From Joostella atrarenae (GTDB lineage Bacteria; Bacteroidota; Bacteroidia; Flavobacteriales; Flavobacteriaceae), in the NCBI RefSeq assembly GCF_021764745.1, contig NZ_JAETXX010000014.1, forward strand, positions 1 to 64,000: 64,000 nt of DNA, read 5' to 3'. The translations under genes were made by a program, and so were the position numbers. A model generated the notes under the pieces. That model made no database searches. It was not told where the DNA came from and saw only the letters and a program-made list of their open reading frames with translations. Numbering within the stretch: the first letter of the stretch is position 1; every line of letters begins with the position of its first letter. Shown piece after piece: positions 17,643-25,885 of this stretch.

Positions 17643-19295
17643 TTATAGCGATATCCCTCTTTTCCAAGGAATAAAATCATTATTACTATTAATTTCAGCT
17701 TTCACTTCTTTTCTACCGCTTGCAACTTCAATAATATCTGATATTATTTTTTCTCCCATACTTTCTATAGAAGAATCTCCAGTTATTATTGTCCCTGCGT
17801 CGATATCTATAATATCTTTCATCTTATTGTATAAGGTAGTATTGCTAGACATTTTAAGAACTGGTGTAATTGGGTTGCCAGTTGGAGTACCTAAACCAGT
17901 AGTAAAAACAATTATATTACATCCAGAACCTGCTAGTCCAGTGGTGCTCTCTACGTCATTTCCTGGGGTACATAGAAGACTTAGACCAGGTTTTTCTGCT
18001 TGTTCGGTATAATCTAAGACACTCACAATAGGAGAAGTTCCTCCTTTTTTAGCAGCTCCAGCAGATTTCATAGCATCAGTAATAAGGCCATCTTTTATAT
18101 TTCCAGGGGAAGGATTATTTTCAAATCCAGACCCTACAGCTACAGCCGCCGAAGAGTATGCTTTCATGAGTTTTGTGAACTTTTGAGCATCTTCTTCATG
18201 GACACATCTATTAATTAACTCCTGTTCAACACCATTCAGTTCAGGAAACTCGGATAGAACAGCACTTCCACCTAGAGCTATTAATAAATCGGAGGCATAC
18301 CCCAACGCAGGATTGGCTGAGATTCCTGAAAATCCATCAGACCCTCCACATTCTAACCCTAATTTTAACTTGCTTAATGGTGCTGGTTTTCTAGATGTTT
18401 TATTAGCTTCAATTAGACCAAGAAAAGTTAGTTTTGTAGCTTCTTCAATGAAAGTGTGCTCATTTTTACTTTGTTGCTGTTCAATATAATGAACTGGTTT
18501 CTCAGAGTTAGGACTAATCTCTTTTATAGCTTTTTCTAACATTTCCATTTGTGCATTCTGACACCCTAAACTTAAAATTGTCGCTCCTGCTACATTTGCA
18601 TTGATTATGTATCCTGCCAATAACCTACAAAGTGTTTCGGCATCCTGCCTTATTCCTCCGCATCCGCCATCGTGTTTTAAATACTTGATACCATCTACAT
18701 TTTTAAAAACTCTATTTTTCATTAACTCCTTACGAGTACTTATAATAGGTGTATTATAAATAGCATCTATACTATCTCCAGCTTGATATTTTTTTATTAG
18801 TTCATGGGTATCTATAGAAATATCTTTTTTATTATTATAACCTAATGCTTCATTTAGAGAAGCTTCTAATAATTCTACATTTCTATTTTCACAGAAGACT
18901 AAGGGAATAACAAGCCAATAATTAGCAGTTCCAACCTTTCCATCTTTGCGGTGATATCCATCAAAAGTGCGGTTTTTAAAATTTTGAATAGAAGGAGGTA
19001 TCCATTTTTCTATTTTTTTTCTCTCTAGATATTCAGCAGAAGCATGTTTTATATTAGATACAGTAATAGCGGTACCAGCATTAATATCTTTTGTAGCAAT
19101 ACCGATTAACACGCCATACATATATATTGGTGCTTCGTTTTTTATAGCGTGTAAAGCAAATTTATGTTTCTGTTTTATATCTTCTTCTAGGGTAACTGAT
19201 AAATCCCCAATCTGTGCTATTGTTCCTTTAGGTAAATTTTTAATGGCGACAACAATATTATCTTTAGGATCTATTTGTACGTAACTGAACTCCAT
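17643..19295 (-). CDS. uxaA: Altronate dehydratase
   Basis: A 550-residue protein with the N-terminal SAF/UxaA domain (about 1-100) joined to the C-terminal dehydratase domain. Key motifs are LKHDGGCGG (about residue 207), GCQNAQME (about 245), LGLECGGSDGFSGI (about 314-327) and LCTPGNDVESTTGLAGSGC (about 435-455). These conserved Cys and His residues form the metal site. It dehydrates D-altronate to 2-keto-3-deoxy-D-gluconate (KDG). It lies 9 bp from the KDPG aldolase gene. A related activity on another aldonate (L-fuconate, for example) cannot be excluded, but UxaB next door supports altronate. Confidence 0.88.
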   Translation of the reverse strand: MEFSYVQIDPKDNIVVAIKNLPKGTIAQIGDLSVTLEEDIKQKHKFALHAIKNEAPIYMYGVLIGIATKDINAGTAITVSNIKHASAEYLERKKIEKWIPPSIQNFKNRTFDGYHRKDGKVGTANYWLVIPLVFCENRNVELLEASLNEALGYNNKKDISIDTHELIKKYQAGDSIDAIYNTPIISTRKELMKNRVFKNVDGIKYLKHDGGCGGIRQDAETLCRLLAGYIINANVAGATILSLGCQNAQMEMLEKAIKEISPNSEKPVHYIEQQQSKNEHTFIEEATKLTFLGLIEANKTSRKPAPLSKLKLGLECGGSDGFSGISANPALGYASDLLIALGGSAVLSEFPELNGVEQELINRCVHEEDAQKFTKLMKAYSSAAVAVGSGFENNPSPGNIKDGLITDAMKSAGAAKKGGTSPIVSVLDYTEQAEKPGLSLLCTPGNDVESTTGLAGSGCNIIVFTTGLGTPTGNPITPVLKMSSNTTLYNKMKDIIDIDAGTIITGDSSIESMGEKIISDIIEVASGRKEVKAEINSNNDFIPWKRGISL

Positions 19296-19304
19296 AAATA
19301 AAAT

Positions 19305-19979
19305 TTATAAGGTATTTTTTATAAGTTGAATGTCTTTAAGGGTGTTGGCAATATTATTTTCTAATAATGTATAATTTGAAGTATTGATAATCTCTTTAGA
19401 AATTAGATTAGATCCCATTCCTACGCAGCATACTCCCGCTCTGAACCATTTTTCTATGTTTTCTTTTTCAGAAGTTACACCTCCAGTAGGCATAATACGT
19501 GTCCATGGTTGCGGACCTTTAATCGATTTAACAAATTCAGGTCCATAAATTGATCCAGGAAAGAGTTTAATAATTTCACAACCAAGTTCTTCTGCAGTTG
19601 CGATCTCTGTAAGACTTCCGCAGCCTGGCATCCATAAAACCTTTCTACGATTACATATCTTAGCAATATCTTCTCTTAATACTGGAGTAACTATAAAATT
19701 AGCACCCATTTGCATATATAAAGATGCTGCTGCAGCATCTGTAATAGAACCAACCCCTAAGAGCAATCCTGGAAGTTCTTTATTAGCATATTTAATTAAT
19801 GCCGAAAATACTTCTTGAGCATTTATGCCACGGGCAGTAAACTCGATCGCTATTGCACCCCCTTTATAACAAGAGTTTAAAATTCTCTTAGCAATTTCAA
19901 TATCATTATGATAAAAAAGAGGTACTAAACCCAGATTTGTTATGGTTTCTGCTACTATGGTTCGGTTGGTATAATTCAT
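19305..19979 (-). CDS. eda: KDPG aldolase, copy 1
   Basis: A 224-residue class I aldolase of the KDPG/KHG family. The Schiff-base lysine is Lys138 in EIIKLFPG. The phosphate-binding end reads MPTGGV, and EFTARG holds the conserved Glu. It splits 2-keto-3-deoxy-6-phosphogluconate into pyruvate and glyceraldehyde-3-phosphate. A close paralogue of identical length lies at 42186-42860, with runs such as CNRRKVLWMPGCGSLTEIA shared exactly. It follows KDG kinase in the same operon with a 52-bp gap. Confidence 0.93.
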   Translation of the reverse strand: MNYTNRTIVAETITNLGLVPLFYHNDIEIAKRILNSCYKGGAIAIEFTARGINAQEVFSALIKYANKELPGLLLGVGSITDAAAASLYMQMGANFIVTPVLREDIAKICNRRKVLWMPGCGSLTEIATAEELGCEIIKLFPGSIYGPEFVKSIKGPQPWTRIMPTGGVTSEKENIEKWFRAGVCCVGMGSNLISKEIINTSNYTLLENNIANTLKDIQLIKNTL

Positions 19980-20031
19980 ATATTATTAGTTACAATGTAA
20001 TAATTTAATCCTTTTGTATTTTTATTAATAT

Positions 20032-21054
20032 TTATCGAGCTACTAATGCAGCCTCATTCCCTGAAATTAGTTTTTCTACTTCAGAAACACTTACAAGATT
20101 ATAATCTCCCGGTATAGAGTGTTTTAAACAACAAGTGGCCGCTGCAAAATCTATAACATATTGAAGGTTATCGGGTTGTTTTATAAGTCCGTATATAAGA
20201 CCTCCCATAAAGGCATCTCCACTTCCAACTCTATCTACAACAGGAACAACCTCTCTTAAAGAGGCAACATATACTTTATTTTTATCATATAATACCCCTC
20301 CAATTTTTTGATGCGAAGCATTTAATGAATAGCGAAGAGTAGTAGCCATTACTTTAATGTTAGGAAAATGTTGTAAAAAAGAATCATATGCTTCAGATAG
20401 AATATTTGCTTGACTGTAATCGGGATTGATTTTTTCAAGTCCCGTCATTAAACATGCAGTATCTAAATCTCCCAATATGAGGTCACAATGTTTTAGCAAT
20501 TCAGGCATTATTTCTGAAGGTTTTTTTCCATATTTCCATAATTTAGACCTGTAATTTAAGTCACATGAAACACTGATACCTAATGATTTTGCGACTTTTA
20601 TAGCTTCTAAACACAGTGCTGATACTTCTGAAGACACTCCTGGGGAAATTCCACTCCAATGAAACCAATCTGCATTTTTAAAAATAGAGTTCCAATCAAT
20701 TTCTCCAGTAGTTAAAGATGTAAAGGAAGAGGCCTCCCTGTCATACAGTACGTTACTAGCACGAGAAGAAGCACCAGTCTCTAAATAGTAAACCCCTAAT
20801 CGATTCCCTTTTTTTTGAATGAAATTAGCACCTACATTCTTTTTTCTTATTTCTTCTAAGGCACGTATTCCTAATTCGCTATCAGGAATGCTAGTGATGA
20901 ATTCAGTAGAGATATCAAAATTAGAGAGAGATACAGCAACATTAAACTCACTCCCTCCATACGTAGCGAGAAAGGAGTTTGCTTGAGAAAAGCGTAAATG
21001 TCTTTCCGTAGATAAACGGAGCATAATCTCGCCAAATGTTACTACTTTTTTCAT
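20032..21054 (-). CDS. kdgK: 2-keto-3-deoxygluconate kinase, copy 1
   Basis: A 340-residue PfkB-family kinase. The N-terminal sugar site reads YGGSEFNVAVSLSNF, and the catalytic DRVGSGDAFMGG motif has the base Asp280. It phosphorylates KDG at O6. A paralogue of the same length, with the same C-terminal EVEKLISGNEAALVAR, lies at 42879-43901. The start is 1 base from the stop of the zinc dehydrogenase gene, so the two are translationally close. Confidence 0.92.
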   Translation of the reverse strand: MKKVVTFGEIMLRLSTERHLRFSQANSFLATYGGSEFNVAVSLSNFDISTEFITSIPDSELGIRALEEIRKKNVGANFIQKKGNRLGVYYLETGASSRASNVLYDREASSFTSLTTGEIDWNSIFKNADWFHWSGISPGVSSEVSALCLEAIKVAKSLGISVSCDLNYRSKLWKYGKKPSEIMPELLKHCDLILGDLDTACLMTGLEKINPDYSQANILSEAYDSFLQHFPNIKVMATTLRYSLNASHQKIGGVLYDKNKVYVASLREVVPVVDRVGSGDAFMGGLIYGLIKQPDNLQYVIDFAAATCCLKHSIPGDYNLVSVSEVEKLISGNEAALVAR

Positions 21055-21055
21055 A

Positions 21056-22063
21056 TTACACTATATTAACAATTGCTTTAATAACCCCTGTTTTTGGGTC
21101 TAACCATGAGTCGAAATTAGATATCATATCCTTAAAATCTACCTCATGAGTAATAAAAGATTTAGTAGGGAACTCTTTAATATGATCTATAACAAATTGA
21201 AAATCTTCTCGAGTAGCATTTCGGCTGCAGAGCAATGTAGTTTCTTTAGCATGTATTTTAGGATGGGTAAAGGTGAGGTCTCCTTTAGATAACCCTACCA
21301 AAATATAGCTTCCGCCATGTGCCATGTAATTTATACCAGATTCCAATGCTCCTTTGTGCCCAGTTGCATCAAAAACTGCATCTGCCAAATTTCCATTGGT
21401 AATTTCCGCTACTTTCTCAACAGGATTTTTAGTAGCATTAACTACATGTTCTGCGCCTATTATCTCTTTTGTATATTGTAATCGACTATCATTCGTGTCT
21501 ATGGCAATTACTTTTGCACCTTTTATCTGAGCCAATTTAATAATTCCGATTCCTATAGGTCCACAACCTACAACTACAATGGTATCCCCTTTTTTAGTTG
21601 AAGCACGCCTAAGAGCATGGGCTCCTATTGCTAAAGGTTCAATAATAGCAATCTCATTATCAGTTAGATTAGGAGCTGCCATTAATACTGACTCAGGAAG
21701 AATAACTTTTTCTTGCATTCCTCCGTCTGTATGAACCCCAAATACTCGAATATTTTGACAACAGTTTGTTTTTCCATTTTTACAGGCAATACAATTACCA
21801 CAACTTAAATAAGGCATAATGACAATTTTGTCACCTTTTTTAAACTTACTTTCGGAATCTGCTTCAAGTACTTCGGAGGCTAACTCATGACCTAAAATTC
21901 TTGGATATGTAAAAAAAGCTTGATTACCAGCATAAGCATGTAAATCCGTGCCACAAATCCCAATTTTATTAATTTTTAAAAGAACTTCCCCTTTTTTTCT
22001 AGAAGGATCTTCTTTTTCCTTTAGCGTGAATTTTTTTGGCTCTTCACAGATTATATATTTCAT
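21056..22063 (-). CDS. Zinc alcohol dehydrogenase, probable L-galactonate 5-dehydrogenase (LgoD-like)
   Basis: A 335-residue medium-chain dehydrogenase. Catalytic zinc ligands are in GICGTD (Cys about 37) and GHELASEV (His about 61). The structural zinc lobe is intact, with CGNCIACKNGKTNCC (about residues 92-106), and the Rossmann fold reads VVGCGPIG (about 166-173). E. coli YjjN/LgoD of this family oxidises L-galactonate to D-tagaturonate, and here it sits in one operon with UxaB and UxaA. That makes it the missing link between an L-galactonate-forming pair (SDR, lactonase) and tagaturonate reduction. Specificity for another polyol or aldonate remains possible. Confidence 0.8.
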   Translation of the reverse strand: MKYIICEEPKKFTLKEKEDPSRKKGEVLLKINKIGICGTDLHAYAGNQAFFTYPRILGHELASEVLEADSESKFKKGDKIVIMPYLSCGNCIACKNGKTNCCQNIRVFGVHTDGGMQEKVILPESVLMAAPNLTDNEIAIIEPLAIGAHALRRASTKKGDTIVVVGCGPIGIGIIKLAQIKGAKVIAIDTNDSRLQYTKEIIGAEHVVNATKNPVEKVAEITNGNLADAVFDATGHKGALESGINYMAHGGSYILVGLSKGDLTFTHPKIHAKETTLLCSRNATREDFQFVIDHIKEFPTKSFITHEVDFKDMISNFDSWLDPKTGVIKAIVNIV

Positions 22064-22087
22064 ATCGTTTAATTTAAAATTTAAAAA

Positions 22088-22112
22088 GAATACCCTTGAA
22101 GAGAGGGTATTC
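22088..22112 (-). terminator. Terminator or attenuator after the GH29 gene inside the operon
   Basis: A perfect 9-bp stem (22088-22096 with 22104-22112, GAATACCCT / AGGGTATTC) is followed on the minus strand by TTTTT then an AT-rich tail. It lies between the GH29 gene and the catabolic genes, so part of the transcription may stop here, giving more GH29 than enzyme mRNA. Confidence 0.65.
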
Positions 22113-22169
22113 TAATAAAGCTAACTGCAAACTGAAAATAAATCAGTATTAGTTAATATATTTTATTAT

Positions 22170-23723
22170 CTATTGAAGTTCAATCTTAAAAACATGTGCA
22201 TAATCAGTAGGCTTTTTAGATGGTAATTCAACTTTTACTCCCGTTTCTTTTAGCTCCCAATTTATTTTTTCTGAAGAACCTAACATAGTTACATTCTTAA
22301 TTTTTAGATCATAGTCTGCAATAGATTTTATGGTGATATCCTTTTCTGTAGGCCATGCCATCAAAGTAGCATATAGATTATTGTTACTGCTAGTAAAGCG
22401 TATATCATGCCCAGTGAACGGAACGTTATTCTTTTCTGAATGGTGACCTTTTTTAACTTTAGTAGGTCCTTCTCCAAAAGTTTTCCAATATTTAGTGTTG
22501 TATATAGCTTCTCCATTTACATCCAACCAATGTCCAATTTGTAATAAAATTTCTTTTTGATCATTAGGAATAGTACCATCAGATTTAGGACCTACATTTA
22601 AAAGTAAGTTCCCATTTTTGGAAACAACATCTACTAAATCGTCAATTAATTGATTGGTAGATTTAGACTCCCAATCGGTAACATAAGACCAAGAATTTTT
22701 TCCGATAGAAGTATCTGTTTGCCAAGGAAGTTTACGGATTCCAGGAAGTTTACCACGTTCTAAATCATAAACAACTGTTCCTTCTGGAAATGCTTCGTGG
22801 TCAAAATTTTTATCATTTATAACAACTTCTTTTCCCCATTCTATTCCTTTATTATAATAGTATGCAGCTATTTTTGGACGTAAGTCTGCGTAATCAGAAA
22901 TATCTAAATAAAAATCAAACCAAAGAATATCTGGCTTGTAGTTATCAATCAAATCAGTTGTTCTTTCCCACCACATTTCTTTAAATTCATCAGAAACAGG
23001 TTCATTTATATCTTTTCCTTTAGGAGAATATAGGTCGGCATACTTCGGGTCCGTAGTGTCAAACTTATCTTTTTTATTATAAAAAGACCAATTAAAGGCA
23101 TAGTGGGAGGAAGCTCCCATAATAAGACCTTGTTCTCTTCCTTCTTTAAATAGCTCTCCTAGGACATCTCTTTTAGGGCCCATGTTAACCGAATTCCATT
23201 TGGTAGTTTTAGCATCATACATGGCAAAACCATCATGATGATCGGCTACAGGGATAACATATTTAGCACCTGCCTTTTTAAAAAGTGTAATCCATTCTTT
23301 AGGATCAAACTTTTCAGCTTTAAACATGGGGATAAAATCTTTATATCCAAATTCTTTTTGGTCTCCCCATGTTTTTTTATGATAAAGATATGTATTATTA
23401 GGCCCCTTTTTCTCAAGGTTTAATTGTGCCGTAAATGTAGCCGTATCCATATACATTTGCCTTGGATACCATTCAGATCCATATGCAGGAACAGAATATG
23501 CTCCCCAATGAATAAATATTCCAAATTTATTATTATTAAACCATTCAGGGTCTTTATAGTTTTTTTTAATCGATTCCCAATTAGGCTCGAATACTACTTT
23601 ACCTGTTTCAGAAGTTTCATTTTTAAGACCTTCATCTTTGGAAGTCTTTTTTGATTCATTTCCACAGGATAACAATGAAAATGCACAAATGGAGCAAAGG
23701 ATAAACCTATTAATATATTTCAT
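22170..23723 (-). CDS. GH29 glycosidase lipoprotein (alpha-L-fucosidase family, candidate alpha-L-galactosidase)
   Basis: A 517-residue exported lipoprotein with lipobox LLSC followed by GNESKK. It has a GH29 TIM barrel: GIFIHWGAYSVPAYGSEWY (about 68-86), DHHDGFAMYD (about 163), and the nucleophile Asp270 in LWFDFYLD. VYDLERG (about 315) contains a candidate acid/base Glu. A small C-terminal beta domain is present. GH29 enzymes remove terminal alpha-L-fucose, and some act on alpha-L-galactose, the 6-hydroxy analogue, in porphyran. As the first gene of an operon for L-galactose catabolism, alpha-L-galactosidase is favoured. A second GH29 (25886-27421) shares the fold and many motifs. Confidence 0.9.
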   Translation of the reverse strand: MKYINRFILCSICAFSLLSCGNESKKTSKDEGLKNETSETGKVVFEPNWESIKKNYKDPEWFNNNKFGIFIHWGAYSVPAYGSEWYPRQMYMDTATFTAQLNLEKKGPNNTYLYHKKTWGDQKEFGYKDFIPMFKAEKFDPKEWITLFKKAGAKYVIPVADHHDGFAMYDAKTTKWNSVNMGPKRDVLGELFKEGREQGLIMGASSHYAFNWSFYNKKDKFDTTDPKYADLYSPKGKDINEPVSDEFKEMWWERTTDLIDNYKPDILWFDFYLDISDYADLRPKIAAYYYNKGIEWGKEVVINDKNFDHEAFPEGTVVYDLERGKLPGIRKLPWQTDTSIGKNSWSYVTDWESKSTNQLIDDLVDVVSKNGNLLLNVGPKSDGTIPNDQKEILLQIGHWLDVNGEAIYNTKYWKTFGEGPTKVKKGHHSEKNNVPFTGHDIRFTSSNNNLYATLMAWPTEKDITIKSIADYDLKIKNVTMLGSSEKINWELKETGVKVELPSKKPTDYAHVFKIELQ

Positions 23724-23758
23724 CTAAATTTAATTATGTTTAACGGTTATAGCTGTTA

Positions 23759-23819
23759 CAAAGCTATTTGCTTGCTCCATTATTACGGGTAACAGATGTT
23801 TTAAAGGTTAAAACATATG
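23759..23819 (-). promoter_or_regulatory. Candidate promoter and activator site of the L-galactose operon
   Basis: On the minus strand, a perfect TAGCTTTG (TAnnTTTG) occupies 23766-23759, about 36 bases before the ATG at 23723. CATATGTT at 23819-23812 lies 46 bp upstream of it. It is the clearest member of a group of four such sites. Confidence 0.6.
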
Positions 23820-24042
23820 GGTTTAGGTTGGTCTAATTAGTTTTTAACTACCACCTCTTGGTTTAGAGAATAGTAATTAGGTTTATTTAATAGCATCGTT
23901 AATTTAGAACTTCATATTTAAAAACTACTCTATTTTATGTTTTTGCACATTAATTAACCTTGATTATGTATGTGAGAAATAATTCACTATAACAAATGAT
24001 TTTAATAGTACTACAGATTCTTAGTTTATTTTGACATGATAT

Positions 24043-24050
24043 TAGGTTTG
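24043..24050 (+). promoter_or_regulatory. Candidate -7 element of the sulfatase/GH29 unit
   Basis: TAGGTTTG is a perfect TAnnTTTG match 82 bases before the sulfatase ATG at 24132. No good -33 TTG or CATATGTT lies at the usual distance. Confidence 0.4.
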
Positions 24051-24131
24051 AATAGTTTTAGAAAAGGCATTTACCTTTCTATGGTTTTTTGTCTGTTATT
24101 ATATGATTAAACCAACTACAAAACACTAACT

Positions 24132-25802
24132 ATGAGAAGATATAAGCTCCTATTAGGTTTTTTAATATGCACAATACACTTTGCGGCGACATCTCAAAAT
24201 AAACCAAATTTTATATTTGTACTTACCGATGATCAACCGTATGGTTATTTGGGATGTACAGGAAATGACATTGTAAGAACACCAAACATTGATAAAATAG
24301 CTAATGAAGGTGTGTTGTTTACCAACGCGCATGTTACGAGTGCTATTTGTACTCCTAGCAGAGTTTCCATATTATTAAGTCAGTATGAAAGAAAACACAA
24401 TGTAAATTTTAATTCAGGAACGAGTGTAGCTCTTGATGCATGGAATAAATCATATCCAGTTATAATGCGTAATGCTGGTTATTATTCAGGTTGGGTAGGT
24501 AAGAATCATGCTCCTGTGGGTAAAGGAGGGTATTCAAGTGGTGTAATGGAGTCTAGTTTTGATTACTGGTACGCTGGTCATGGTCATTTAGGATTTTATC
24601 CTAAAGAAAAACATGAAATATTTAACGATGCTATTGCAGATACTCAGGTTGAAATAATTCAAGAGGGAGTGAATGATTTTTTAGACCCTAATGAAAGACG
24701 ATTAAATGGAGCGATACATTTTTTAGAACACAGACCCGAGGATAAACCTTTTATATTATCTATTAATTTTAATCTTCCTCATGGTGCAAGCACAAGTACT
24801 ATGGAGATGAGATCTACTGATGATAGTATCTATAAGACTCTATATAGAGATATAGAAATACCACTTCCAATTAATTACGTAGCCAAAAAAGATATAACAA
24901 CTCCAAAGTTACCAGCAGATTTGTTCAAAGTTGACGAGCGTCAAGATATCTATGATTATGTTGATAAACCTTCCGATTTAAAAGAAAGATATATTAGACA
25001 GTTAGCTGCTATGACTGGTATTGATAGATTAATTGGTAGGTTGAGAGCTAAATTAAAAGAAGTAGGTGTAGCTGAAAATACAATTATTATTTTCACTTCA
25101 GATCATGGATTGTTTATGGGAGAAAATGGTATTGGAGGGAAAGCATTATGTTATGAAAAAACCACTCATGTACCCTTAATTGTTTTAGATCCACGTTTGC
25201 CCAAAACATTTAAGGGACGTAAAATTGATGCTCTCGTACAAACTATTGATATAGCTCCAACAATTTTATCCATGGCAGGTATAAAGAAGCCGAGTGTATT
25301 TCAAGGAAAAGATATTTCAGCAATTCTAAATAACAAAAAACAGGAAGTTCGAGATTATCTGTACACTGAAAATTTATGGTCTACTCAATTTGGAAATCCC
25401 AGATGTGAGTCTATTCAGAATAAAAAATTCAAGTATATAAGGTACTATGCTAATAAAACATTTCCTGCTTCTAAGAAAATAGAGATAGCAAAAGAATTAG
25501 GCTTGCCAATAGCAAAAATGTTGTATACCGTACACGATACCGATATCGCAATTTATAGAGACTATGTAGAATCACCCTTAAGAGGAGAACAACCTGTGTA
25601 TGAAGAATTATATGATTTAGAGAGAGATCCTACTGAACAAAAAAATATTATAGAAGATCCAAATTATAATAAGGATTTAGAAGCTTTAAAAGTAGCCTGG
25701 AGTACGGCTATTAAAGAGGCTAGAACAGAAGAAGAGCCTAAAGTATTCCGATATACTGTTGAAAGTCAATATGAATTGAATCAGAAATTACAACTGGAAT
25801 AA
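24132..25802 (+). CDS. Secreted S1-family sulfatase
   Basis: A 556-residue sulfatase with a cleavable signal peptide ending near ATSQN. Formylglycine motif CTPSR with Cys73, metal site LTDDQP (about 34) and TSDHGLFMGENG (about 326). It is large and family-typical. It is transcribed with the GH29 gene that follows (83-bp gap), so it likely removes sulfate from the same oligosaccharide that the GH29 enzyme trims. An L-galactose-6-sulfate exo-sulfatase is one plausible role. It differs clearly in sequence from the sulfatases at 10953 and 59850, suggesting different positional specificity. Confidence 0.9.
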   Translation: MRRYKLLLGFLICTIHFAATSQNKPNFIFVLTDDQPYGYLGCTGNDIVRTPNIDKIANEGVLFTNAHVTSAICTPSRVSILLSQYERKHNVNFNSGTSVALDAWNKSYPVIMRNAGYYSGWVGKNHAPVGKGGYSSGVMESSFDYWYAGHGHLGFYPKEKHEIFNDAIADTQVEIIQEGVNDFLDPNERRLNGAIHFLEHRPEDKPFILSINFNLPHGASTSTMEMRSTDDSIYKTLYRDIEIPLPINYVAKKDITTPKLPADLFKVDERQDIYDYVDKPSDLKERYIRQLAAMTGIDRLIGRLRAKLKEVGVAENTIIIFTSDHGLFMGENGIGGKALCYEKTTHVPLIVLDPRLPKTFKGRKIDALVQTIDIAPTILSMAGIKKPSVFQGKDISAILNNKKQEVRDYLYTENLWSTQFGNPRCESIQNKKFKYIRYYANKTFPASKKIEIAKELGLPIAKMLYTVHDTDIAIYRDYVESPLRGEQPVYEELYDLERDPTEQKNIIEDPNYNKDLEALKVAWSTAIKEARTEEEPKVFRYTVESQYELNQKLQLE

Positions 25803-25885
25803 CTATCGCGTTTTTATATATGTTATTGACTGAAGGATGTTGTTTTTTTATTTAATACTTAAAATTAATTATAAATACTATTTAA

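Larger units (their letters stand above)
23724..24131. other. 408-bp divergent promoter region
   Basis: It separates the minus-strand GH29/L-galactose operon from the plus-strand sulfatase/GH29 unit. The minus-strand promoter and CATATGTT site are at 23759-23819, and a plus-strand -7 element is at 24043-24050. No gene is supported between them. Confidence 0.75.

Noticed and set aside
16110-19295. Reading UxaA/UxaB as galacturonate catabolism
   Set aside because: No uronate isomerase, pectin lyase, GH28 or GH105 gene is in the window, while an LgoD-like dehydrogenase that can make tagaturonate is in the operon.
12769-23723. Reading the operon as an L-fucose pathway
   Set aside because: FucP, RhaM-type mutarotase, SDR and lactonase fit fucose, but there is no fuconate dehydratase of the usual type, no ketodeoxyfuconate dehydrogenase or hydrolase, and no fucI/fucK/fucA. 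UxaA, UxaB and KDG kinase have no role in fucose breakdown.
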